NCBI GenBank assembly: GCA_973895155.1 | Contig: OZ316897.1 | Coordinates: forward strand, 15,004,001 to 15,068,000 | Length of the DNA stretch: 64,000 bases | Direction of reading: 5' to 3' | Source of the DNA: Marsupella aquatica | Taxonomy: Eukaryota > Marchantiophyta | Shown here: positions 54,746 to 64,000 of the stretch, one piece after another | How the letters are laid out: each line of letters begins with the position of its first letter | Numbering within the stretch: the first letter of the stretch is position 1 | Made by a program: the position numbers and the translations under genes | The notes under the pieces: model-generated | What the model saw: the letters and a program-made list of their open reading frames with translations, nothing else | The model's database searches: none | Told to the model about the DNA's origin: nothing

Positions 54746-55743
54746 ATCGAGGACTCGATCTCCACGGAAATGAGTTGATTTGGCATTTACGTAGTAACTT
54801 TACAAGGATCAGGTTTTCAAAAATGCAGCTTTACAGAGGTGTCCTCAAAAACTTCTGGTTGTCTTATAATGATTCTACTTTCGGCAGCAAGAGAAACGAG
54901 GGAACGGGGATAGGAGCTAGCTCACTATCCATGTCGGGGCAGGAGCTCATTATCCATGTATGCACTGCTCATAAAGCAATGCACTCTAGTAGAAATTGCA
55001 GGCACCAGCCTACTGTTGTACCGTGAAGGAGATTGAGATGGTAATGGCAGGAAGTTTCACCTAATCTAGCCACCATTGGAGCATAAGCGGCAGCGCTTTA
55101 CTAGCGTTCAGACTTGGCAGGCATGCTATCACAAACGTCAACAATTGAACAAGAAATGTTTAATTTGTCTGCCCCGACCCAACTTTTCTAGATTAGACAG
55201 CAGCACACACTATCGATCGGAAAGCAGGATTGAATTGAATGTCACTGATGAATTGAATGTCAAGGCAAAATTGAATAGAATGTTGAAATGCGGAGCTTTG
55301 TATACATGATAGCAACAGAAGGATTTGCAAACTTCGGTTCCTTGATCAATTGGCAAATTGTTGGCTCCTGGATCGATTGATGATGATTTCCAGACACTAT
55401 CCTGCACCGGGTAGAACCACGTACAGCGGCTGGTGCTTCTTGCCTCTTATGAATTGTTCATCACCAGTGCTCAAGCCTTCCCAAGATTCAATTCACATCT
55501 TCATTCCTTTGTAGCCTTCAATTGTTTGCGTTCTTCTCTTTCAATTTGCACCAGGCAGTCTGTGGATTCGCGTGTCTGTCTAGGTGAGACATTTCTCGAC
55601 TACCATATGCAGGGGGCAGTGGTGTTTGCAGGGCGAACACCAGGAGTAGGGAGCAGGTGCACGGTAAATTCATCGAGATGTCGGTGTCCAACACGTGTAT
55701 ACTCTGGGCTTTTGTTTTATTCAAAATTGAAAGGTCGGGACCT

Positions 55744-55770
55744 CAAGGGCCGGAAATTTTCCGGCCCTTG
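55744..55770. repeat. Near-perfect 27-nt palindrome
   Basis: CAAGGGCCGGAAA, one central T, then the exact inverse. GGGCCGG resembles the Harbinger end GGGCCGT and recurs at about 55848. It is probably part of the right subterminal structure. Confidence 0.8.
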
Positions 55771-55895
55771 CCCTTGCATACCCTCCAAAGACGCCGTCAA
55801 GACTGCCGGCATGTCGCTTCATTGGGAAATGACACGGGTTCATTTAAGGGCCGGAACACAAAGGACATCTCACATGCAAGACGGCCCTTAGTCTC

Positions 55896-56130
55896 TGAAA
55901 GCTTCTATGGTAGAAACTCTTTGTCCTCAGTCTCGAAACAGATATCCCACAAGCATGCATTTCCCTAAAATTGGGATCTGGACTGTGTGGGACGCCACTG
56001 AGAGCTTCTATGGTAGAAACTCTTTGTCCGGGATCTGGAGTGCGTGGGGTGCCACTGAGAGCTTCTATGGTAGAAACTCTTTGTCCTCAGTCTTGAAACA
56101 GATATACTCACAAGCATGCATTTCAAAGTA
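55896..56130. repeat. Array of a repeat containing GCTTCTATGGTAGAAACTC
   Basis: Three copies of GCTTCTATGGTAGAAACTCT (about 55900, 56005, 56060), two preceded by GACGCCACTGAGA- or GTGCCACTGAGA-type sequence and two followed by CCTCAGTCT-GAAACAGATAT. Copies also lie left of the Harbinger insertion (50175-50243), so the transposon split the array. Confidence 0.8.
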
Positions 56131-56204
56131 CTAGTTAAGGGCATTGGTTGACTATATGAGTATTTGGGCCAATAGGAATGTGCCACATCATCACTTTATG
56201 TCTT

Positions 56205-56380
56205 GTAATGTGACTATAAAGTTTTGAGATATTTGTATGTCATAATTTTCTGGAATGTGCAAAAAAAGTAGAGTCATGGTGTGTGTAAGTCTCATAATGT
56301 GACTATGCTATTTGAAATATTTGTATGTCATAATTTTCTGGACTGTGCAAAAAAGGTACACTCATGGTGTGGGGTAAGAT
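56205..56380. repeat. Tandem duplication, 2 x about 88 bp
   Basis: TTGTATGTCATAATTTTCTGGA(A/C)TGTGCAAAAAA occurs at 56233 and 56321 within longer similar units that include ATAATGTGACTAT and ACTCATGGTGTG. Non-coding. Confidence 0.75.
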
Positions 56381-56864
56381 TATATGGGTAGTGTCTATTG
56401 TATGTGTCAGAACATTTCTGGCCTGTGTGTGATAGGCATCCCCTTAAGGTTGGCCAATGGGGTTTTGGTGGACCATTATGTGTATATGGTATTTTGTATG
56501 CCTCCCCGCATATGCACGTTGACATACAGTTGACCTTTATATGCATTAATGGTCCATCACAGGACCATTACCCTATACGTGACCAACAGATACGATGGAA
56601 ACTTGACATGGTGGGAATTTTAGCGCCGACTGGCATGTGGACTGCCCTTAGTTTTCCGTCCCTCAATTTCACAGATGACATTAAAATATAGACTTGAGGA
56701 TTTTGTGTTTAGGCTAGAAACTTTCAGGTACATGATGTCCCTTACTTTGAACTCACAATAAAACAAAAACATTGACACCAAATGATAACAAAAAACTAAA
56801 AAAGCAGGGACATGAAAAAGGCTTATGCAGCGTATTTTGTGTTAACATTATTTTTGCGCACATG

Positions 56865-57075
56865 AATTAGTGTTACTGTGCTCTTAAGAGTGGAAAAATA
56901 GAGAGAAAAAATGTATTTTGAAAAATCCAACAATTAGTGTTACTTTGGACTCAAGATCATCCATTTTTTATAAGCAATTTAAACTAAAGTGGAAAGAAAT
57001 TGTAAATTAGTGTTACTTGGACTCAAAATCATTTTTACCAATTGTACTAACACTAATTCTTGGATAACACTAATT
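56865..57075. repeat. Small foldback with AATTAGTGTTA termini (MITE candidate)
   Basis: AATTAGTGTTA at 56865-56875 is inverted at 57065-57075 as TAACACTAATT. Two further direct copies (about 56932, 57006) and an inverted one (about 57047) lie inside. No clear target duplication, so a MITE identity is only a suggestion. 57080-57924 shows no gene. Confidence 0.4.
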
Positions 57076-57924
57076 ATGGTGAATGATGTAGATACTACAA
57101 TATAAGGAGTGCAAACTGCCAATAGTTTGAAGGCAGCCCACATGCAACTTGGCTCTAATTCTTCACCCACTCTGTCCGCCCTCAAAATCATTGATATTGC
57201 AACTCATTGAGAAAATCTGGTCTCAACACACAAATTGACAATTGAAATCCCATTCAAATCTCTAGTACTACATACCAAATGATTACTCGTACCCAACACA
57301 GGACCTGCAAAGTAGTACTGATCTCAATTTCTCCCCCACCTCTCACACTGCATGTGCATCTAGAGTGATGTCAACCATTAGTGAGTCTCAAACTAGCTGT
57401 TTCCCAGTCTTTTTTTGGGTCCCACAATGAAGGAAGTTTGCGGTCCTGACCTTGACAAAAACCAAAAGTTAGTTTCTTAGTTTGAGTCAAGTCACAACAT
57501 GCACCTTCATCATTGTCATTTTTAGGACACCGATGCATTTGCACAAACCAAATATAAGTGTGATGCAGTGCACTAACCACTTCATTTGTGATGATGGCAT
57601 AATCCAGGAATGGCAGATGGTCAACCTGCAACAATCAATGCAACAGCTGGTTTGAGACATCCTATTAAAGATTTATGTAAGCGATCACTGTCGTTGTCAG
57701 TTACCCAATTCAACCACAAATGACCAGCAATCAAAAATTGAATGGTTCACAGGCTTAGTAAGAGCCAAACTTGCAAGATTTCATTGAACACATGATTCAA
57801 AGCTTGAAATGTTGCATTGCATTGAAGGCTATCAAGTTGCACTCATGCATAACATGCATCTTCTTTGGTCCTACTCAATCTTAGACCAAGGAAATGAAAA
57901 CCCACTAGTTGTCCTCATTTACCA

Positions 57925-58216
57925 TGTTGGGGATAATCCTTATCCTGAAACACCATGCACATGTGAACACCATACAAAGCTGTCGACATAGTGAGTACGT
58001 GGTTCATCTCATGATTGAGGTTACGTCCACGGGAAAACAAGAGACCTTTGCTTCTCTCTTGCTCCATTCTAACAATGAACTGAAGATCCACCAGAGGCTG
58101 ACATCAGCCATGGTTATATACAACATGCATCATTGTTAACCTCAGCTAAGTCCTAATCTGAGTTACCCTAATTATAGTGAACTCTAGAATCACAAGACTA
58201 AGAACAATACTTAACA
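57925..58216 (-). mobile_element. Solo LTR of the copia family, with 5-bp target duplication
   Basis: On the minus strand it runs TGTTAAGTATTG ... CCCCAACA. Segments shared with the LTR at 3876-4219 include AGTCTTGTGA, TTAGGACTTAGCT, TGGCTGATG, CCCGTGG and GAACCACGTA. TACCA flanks it on both sides (57920-57924, 58217-58221). No internal sequence follows, so the element was removed by LTR-LTR recombination. Divergence from the other LTRs indicates an older insertion. Confidence 0.88.
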
Positions 58217-61200
58217 TACCAATGTATAAAACTCAAACAAAGGCCTATGTAGCATTGCACACATAGCAAGACCACAAATGGTGCACATTAAAACTCATCG
58301 TCTATGAGATATGTTTGTGAACAAGGAAAATCAACTTCCTGAGCTGCTACATTTTCAGGAACTCAAGTTGATCAGTAGCAACATCATGCAACAGAATAAT
58401 TTTAGGTGTTCATGAGGAAAATCTACAAAACCCAAATCTATAACCATTGACCAACAAACTGCTTTCTTCTCTTTTTGTGACACCCTTGACTCATTTAACC
58501 AATGATAAACCCCTCAGATTGCTTCCACACGGAACCTCCACAATGGTCATCAGCATCTTAGATACAACCATAGACTGACATCAGCAGGTATCAGTATTTG
58601 ACAACCGTACGTAGATTGAATTTTCAAAAACCCAACAACAAATCCCATAAGGAGACAACTACTATATAATCTCTTCCATATACAACCAAAAAATAGAACA
58701 GTTTCAAGTAAGTGGATTAAACTTGACTTTTTGCATTTTCTTTACCAGGTTTGGCCAACACCATGTTACACTAACAAAACCCTCTTGGGTTGGGGATGCT
58801 CTACGTCCAGGTAAGGGACAAAAAGAGGGTGACGACCTTGGATTTAAGGCCAAAAAAACAATTGATCATTTTTGTTGGGTGTAGGGAAGGATACTTTTGA
58901 ATTTTTGAATTTTTTTTTGGGGGGGGTGGGGGGGGGGGGGGGGTGGTTGGGGGTGGGGCGGGTGAGAAAGAATTAATTATTCACAAACTTTCCTTTTTAG
59001 TGTAATCGTGCTGGTTCAATTGTTATTGGATTTTGCCACTTCACCTCCATGTGATTGACACGAGTTGTTGGGTCTGCTGCGATACGTTTTGGTGTGCCCG
59101 CCCATACCTGTAATCCGGTTTCGTGTAGTTTCCGCCACATTCACCAGGGCAACTGAATCGCAATTTCCTAACAACTCGGCACCGTTTGCTGAGATCCAAT
59201 AATAATAATAATCCATTCACCACACTGATCCGCCATAGCTACGGTGGAGGGTGTACTACGGTAGTATTCGCCTCTCCCCAATAATGATCCGCCAAGCTTA
59301 CGCATGAGCCACTACCACCAATACGAACCACTGGGTACAAGTCTACGCCCATGATTCCTCCCTGTCTCCAGATTCTCGCCGTCATGTCGTCCACCGTCCC
59401 CCGTGCCACGAAATTTCATTCTCAATCATTAGGTTTGCAGTTTTTGTTTAGCAACAGTTCAGTCCGGTACCGGTACACCTGTTGTTCAGTCCGTTCGCCA
59501 AAAGATCTTGTTTGGCACTGCCGCTTCGACATTTTCGCTGATTTTGCTCACACTCAGTCATGAGGCACACCACAGCCTCGTGCATTCTTAAGTCTCTCCA
59601 AGCGCTCAGAATTTTCCGGCAGTGGGACATTGATTTAGTTCTTGTGGGGTTTCCCCGCTATATAAGTTGGAAACAGCTTAACGACGTGCAAAGACGGCGA
59701 GGCCAATACTAGGAAAGAAACTAAACCCTAAAGTTACACCTCTCGTCCCTTGGGTTGGTGTCCCTTTCTGGCCCCCTCTTGTTTGTATGTTGACTATTTG
59801 AATCAAATTCATTTATTTTTTAGAGGCAAAAATAAACAGCTTAAATACACTAGCCAGATTATCCATTCTTTGACTGTAAATAGAAATGAAGACCAAACAC
59901 AATTTTGCAAGAAAAGAATTCTATATTATCTCCTGTCTTTATTTGCCCCATTCCCCATTTTTTCACCCTTTGTCCTTATTAAAAATCTTTTGTCCTTATT
60001 TTTGAGTCCAGTTTTGTCCTTATTTGGATTTCAAGTCTAGAGGTTTCACTCTAGATCCTAGCCTTTGATAGTAGGTTATGTTGACAATAATTAAAAATTA
60101 AAACTAGTAACGATGTCAACTACTTCGAGCTGCACAGCTACTGTACATAGGATGGAGGTCAGGCACTAACTCAAGGCTACAATATTGATAATCTAGCTTA
60201 GGTAGATGGACTGGTGGTTGGCTATGAAACCCATATGAACTGGCAAGGTTGGGATGGACTTGAGCAGAACATCAAGGAATGCAACATCTGGTTTTAGCCC
60301 ATGCAGGATCCCTCTTCCCGAGAACTTGCACTTAGGCAAATTTAACTCTACAGTGACCATTCTCTAATGGGGTGGGCACTACGCTACCTGCCGTCACATC
60401 CTTGGCTCGACCTCTCACTCTGATGATCAGCTGTCCCTTCAAAAAGCTATGGCCAACGGTGCTGTCTGACCGCCACTACGATTCTACGAAGCTGTTAGCT
60501 GTAGTCGAGTACCCTTCAGTGTCGACTGAATAATTACGCTGTACAAGTCTCACCTTTCTTGCGTTGGACGAGCATTGAAGAGCAATGAACAGCTCGAAAG
60601 ATGTTCAACGCCCAAGGTTTGACAAATCAGATTCAGGATAACTACTCGTCAGCTGTGGAAGCTGGGGAGCCGTGACAACAGTACACGTGATGAGGCGTTG
60701 TCTAGCCCGGCTGAAGAATTAGCTGCTCTCGTTTTGGGCTTCAGAAATCCTTCCAAGCCCATAAAGGTGCTTTCGGAAAGAAGCTGTCGAGACCCACCAG
60801 AATTCTGTGACGACCGTGGAGATTGCGCATCCCACTATTCGCTCCCGATTCGTCGCTCCGTCATGAAATCTCATTTTTGACGCACACGCAGGAAGTTACG
60901 CTTACTGGGAATGTCGAAAATGAGACTTCATGGCGGAAATGAGAAACGCATACTGGGAACTGTTAAAGATGATACTTCGTGACGGAGATTTCATGACAGC
61001 CACGCACCCTCGGAAATGTCAAGAATGAGAAATTTCACCACACCTCAGATCTGTGAGAAAATGCAGGAGTCTACTCGATGTAAGAATGGATCCAGGTGTT
61101 GGGATGGTACTCGATCCGTGAGGACTTGACGCAGTGTATCCTGGAACGAGCTGACTGGACAGGTTTGTGAGAGAGGTTGCAAAAGTGGATCCACTGTGGT

Positions 61201-61540
61201 CCATTCTCTCGTCGATCGGTCGGTGGCCCGGATTCGTGTTGCTACTTTACTGGTGCTTCACAGTACAGATATTGAAACCAATGGTCCATCCTAAAGTGAC
61301 GGGCCTCGCAGCCTCGAGCGAAAGATTGCAATGAATGGAGCTACGGTGCTTGGCGGAGTGATGGGTAGTAGGATCCGCGCTCCTTCGATCAAATAGAGAA
61401 ACAGGTTGGGCTTTCTGGAATCTTGCAGCCGGTGCGTCTCGAGTGCTCTCTACCGATAGTGTATCGTGGGGATTGAGATGATATGTGCTGTTGGACATCG
61501 ATGCAGTGAGTGCCGTAGTTGAGTGTATGTGGAAGTAGAT
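58217..61540. other. Intergenic region, no supported gene
   Basis: AT-rich sequence with a G-run at 58918-58962, an AAT microsatellite at about 59199-59212, and short repeated words ATGAGACTTCATGGC / GATACTTCGTGACGG at 60860-61000. The last few hundred bases should hold the promoter and 5' UTR of the glycosyltransferase gene. Confidence 0.45.
58918..58962 (+). repeat. Long G-tract with G-quadruplex potential
   Basis: After a run of T, the plus strand has G runs of 8 or more and about 16, interrupted by single T, then TGGTTGGGGGTGGGGCGGG. Four or more closely spaced G-runs fit an intramolecular quadruplex. Length is prone to assembly error. Confidence 0.7.
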
Positions 61541-63178
61541 ATGATGAAGTTTTGGAGTCCCCTGTCGCTGAGTGCCTGTACTGCCACATTGCACCAGCTG
61601 TGGAAGGACTCGCGGGGGAGGAGGCTCTTGGTGGGAACATTTCTTTTATTGGCATGTTCGTATGCGCTGGTGATCTTTCTATCTGGCAATGGGTGCTCTC
61701 CAGACTCCATGGCCGTATACAACACTGGAGAAACAGATAGCGCCTTCTGTAGATTTGCTTCTTGGTCTAGTGCCTTCTTCCCTTCGACGTTGGAAACTCT
61801 CAGCAGTGGTCCGTCCAGCCCAGCGCCGGAACGCAACGTCTCGGGAGTTTGGGAAACGTGGACCAACATTGACCGCGTTGTGTTTGGAATCGGAGCTAGC
61901 GAGGAATCGTGGGTCGATCGGAGGGATTACATCAAGCTATGGTGGAAGCCAGGGGTGACGAGAGGGTTCGTATGGGTTGACCAGAATCTGACGAAATGGA
62001 AGCGAGGGGATCCGCCGTTCAAGGTTTCGGAGGATACTTCACGATTCAGCTATACTCATGGTACGAATGCGAGGTCCGCACTTCGGATCTCTCGCATTGC
62101 GTCGGAGTCGTTTCGACTTGGATTGCCCGATGTGGACTGGTTCGTAATGGGTGACGACGACACGCTCTTTTTCACGGACAACCTCGTGAAAGTGTTGAGC
62201 AAATATGATCCCCGGAAACCCCACTACATTGGGACGAATTCGGAGGATACAAGGCAGAGTGAGCGGCACCATTACGGTCTTGCATTTGGTGGAGGGGGTT
62301 TTGCCATCAGCTATCCTCTCGCCAAGGCCCTGTCAGATGTGCAGGACGAGTGTATGGAGCGATACTCTTGGCTGTATGGAAGCGATGAAAGGGTGAAGGC
62401 TTGCGTGAGTGAGCTCGGTGTCCCCATGACTAAAGAGGCGGGCTTTCATCAGCTGGACATCCGAGGCGATATTTCTGGATTCTTAGCTGCACATCCAGTG
62501 TCGCCTGTTGTCTCACTGCATCACCTCAACGATATGAGTCCCATTTTCTACGGACTGAACCATTTGGATGATTTGAAGAGGCTGATGAAGGCGGTAGTGG
62601 TTGATCCTCCCAGTTTGTTTCAGCAGTCTATATGCTATGCTTCGGAGAAGCAATGGAGTTTCTCGGTTGCTTGGGGGTATGTTGTGGAAGTCTACGAAGG
62701 ATTTCTGAACCCGAGAGAACTAGAAATGCCAGCCAAAACTTTCGTGAGTTGGGCATGGATTACGGAGTTTGGGGGCTTCACGTTTGATACCCGGCCGCTG
62801 GCCGAAGTGTGTAATCGTCCCACTCGCTTCTTCATGCGTACTGCCGAATCAAAGATTTATGGAAAGAGTAAGTTAGGAACGAGCTCTTACAAAAGGCTGA
62901 TTGAGTTTGAAGAGGCAGACTGTAGGGCAAAAGCTGCTCCATTGGACACCGTCAAATCTGTCAACATCCAGAAGGAGCCCTTACCTGACTACTGGTACCA
63001 GAACCCTCAAAGGCAGTGCTGCGAAGTCACAGAGATGAATTCAAAGTCGATCAGTATCCGGGTTGGAGCCTGTGGGCAATCGGAGAGCTTAGTAGTTGGA
63101 GCTAAGCCTGTGGAGACGGAAACGAAGACGAGGCGATTGCTCACGGAATCAAGTGAGCTTGGAGATTTGGCCGCTTAG
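61541..63178 (+). CDS. DUF604 (Fringe-related) glycosyltransferase, type II membrane protein
   Basis: An intronless 545-codon frame starts at the ATG pair at 61541 (MMKFWSPLSL). Residues about 29-47 (LLVGTFLLLACSYALVIFL) form the single N-terminal membrane anchor typical of Golgi glycosyltransferases. VVFGIGASEESW, YIKLWWKPGVTRGFVWVD, the DxD-type metal site in VDWFVMGDDDTLFF, and FGGGGFAISYPLAKAL are the conserved DUF604 core. A Trp-rich C-terminal part (FSVAWGYVVEVYEG, KTFVSWAW, YWYQNPQRQCC) follows. Plant members are thought to transfer sugars to wall or glycoprotein acceptors; the substrate is unknown. It stands alone with no overlapping gene. Stop TAG at 63176-63178. Confidence 0.9.
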   Translation: MMKFWSPLSLSACTATLHQLWKDSRGRRLLVGTFLLLACSYALVIFLSGNGCSPDSMAVYNTGETDSAFCRFASWSSAFFPSTLETLSSGPSSPAPERNVSGVWETWTNIDRVVFGIGASEESWVDRRDYIKLWWKPGVTRGFVWVDQNLTKWKRGDPPFKVSEDTSRFSYTHGTNARSALRISRIASESFRLGLPDVDWFVMGDDDTLFFTDNLVKVLSKYDPRKPHYIGTNSEDTRQSERHHYGLAFGGGGFAISYPLAKALSDVQDECMERYSWLYGSDERVKACVSELGVPMTKEAGFHQLDIRGDISGFLAAHPVSPVVSLHHLNDMSPIFYGLNHLDDLKRLMKAVVVDPPSLFQQSICYASEKQWSFSVAWGYVVEVYEGFLNPRELEMPAKTFVSWAWITEFGGFTFDTRPLAEVCNRPTRFFMRTAESKIYGKSKLGTSSYKRLIEFEEADCRAKAAPLDTVKSVNIQKEPLPDYWYQNPQRQCCEVTEMNSKSISIRVGACGQSESLVVGAKPVETETKTRRLLTESSELGDLAA

Positions 63179-64000
63179 GATTTAGGGAACAGTGCTATCA
63201 TCGGCATTACTTATTTCCACAATCTCCTGTATCGTGGAACCTCGATACTGCCCATTCTGGTCTCAGTGGTCTCTTCTATAGCGACAGGGTCGATCAGCAA
63301 TGGAACTGATGCTGCCCAACAGGTCATGAAACAGGGTCGATAAGAATCAGCTGCGTAAACTGAGGATACTAGCTGTTCTACTAACGAAGGAAGTCGATCA
63401 ATTGTATATTACTTGCATTCAGATAAGCAGAGCAGAAGACTTCGGCATCCTTCGGGGAAGCATCTACAGCATCTACTGTAGTTGGCCAGAATCACGTCGG
63501 CAATCAATTTGGTCTAAGAGGGTACTCCCACTTTCCAGGAGTTCAGCTTGCAAAGTTCACGGCGGGCTACTGCAAGAGAGCTCTAGACCGTTTCACTATT
63601 CAATGCAATTGCTCTCTGTGCGGTAGCTGCATCGAGAATTGCTGTGGTTTTGGATGAGGGGGACAAGTAACAGCGGTTGGATAAGTCGTCTCACCGGACG
63701 AGCTTTGCCGAAATTAGAGCAACGATGCATTGAAGCGTGTTTCGAAGAGAACAACGGTGACCACTGTTGCTTGAATTTTCCTGTAGTTGTGTCAGTTTTA
63801 TCGTGGTTAGCTTTGCTCCCTGATTTGAGAACTAGAGACCTAGACTAGTCTTTCTGGACGAGTGCCGATTTGGGAGAAGAAGTTCAGTACGATCTCACCC
63901 TCGAAGTTATGTCACGGTTGATACAGTAGTGAACATGACTTCCAGGGTCGCGGCACTGGATGAATTACTGAGGACTCCGTTTTTTAAGCTGCTTCTCCCA
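63179..64000. other. Downstream flank of the glycosyltransferase gene
   Basis: Likely 3' UTR at first. Short plus-strand frames at 63402 and 63639 have no recognised domain. Nothing else supported before the window end. Confidence 0.4.

Larger units (their letters stand above)
50248..55886. mobile_element. PIF/Harbinger DNA transposon with two genes
   Basis: The left end reads GGGCCGTCTTGCATGTG and the right end is its perfect 17-bp inverse. TTA lies directly outside both (50245-50247, 55887-55889), the usual 3-bp PIF/Harbinger target duplication. Inside are a DDE transposase on the plus strand and a Myb/SANT-like protein on the minus strand, arranged convergently, the standard two-gene plan. 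Subterminal parts carry a 38-bp-stem hairpin, direct repeats and a near-perfect palindrome. The element splits a local array of a repeat built on GCTTCTATGGTAGAAACTC. One in-frame stop in the transposase suggests it is now non-autonomous unless suppressed. Confidence 0.92.

Overview
The window reads as a piece of a land-plant nuclear genome. It carries Arabidopsis-type (TTTAGGG)n repeats, a plastid-type carbamoyl-phosphate synthase large subunit with spliceosomal introns, a PADRE/DUF4228 protein, a DUF604 glycosyltransferase, and plant families of Ty1-copia, CACTA, PIF/Harbinger, LINE and SINE elements. I cannot name the species. A non-seed plant is possible but not proven.

Layout. 1-4219 is the 5' part of a decayed Ty1-copia element on the minus strand, cut by the window start. 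Its LTR lies inside a LINE relic (about 4220-5004, minus). 5014-8008 holds a diverged duplication and a second copia family's leader and gag relic. 8009-31772 is bounded by about 30-bp imperfect CACTA terminal inverted repeats. Inside are two complete multi-exon transposon genes on the minus strand (tnpA-like, 904 aa predicted; tnpD-like, 1163 aa predicted). Upstream of them lie cargo genes: a two-BRCT protein, an EDM2-like PHD-finger protein, a Cys-rich unknown, and on the plus strand a frameshifted 3' part of ribosomal protein eL20. A young, nearly complete Ty1-copia element (25748-31504, 5-bp target duplication ATTAA, LTRs differing at 2 positions that I could see) is nested in it. 31773-35625 is a mosaic of DNA-transposon and LINE relics plus a tRNA-derived SINE with a 10-bp target duplication.

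The gene-bearing part starts at 36989 (PADRE protein). The CARB gene follows at 44585-49161 (five exons, 1255 aa predicted). 50248-55886 is a complete PIF/Harbinger element with 17-bp terminal repeats, TTA target duplications, a transposase with one in-frame stop, and a convergent Myb/SANT-like partner gene. A solo LTR with a 5-bp target duplication sits at 57925-58216. An intronless DUF604 glycosyltransferase gene is at 61541-63178.

The most notable points are the cargo-bearing CACTA element, where intact chromatin-reader and BRCT reading frames lie beside a broken eL20 fragment, and a UGA stop at the same gag-pol junction in two diverged copia copies, which suggests stop readthrough. All splice sites, lengths and domains were read by eye; no alignment or database search was run.
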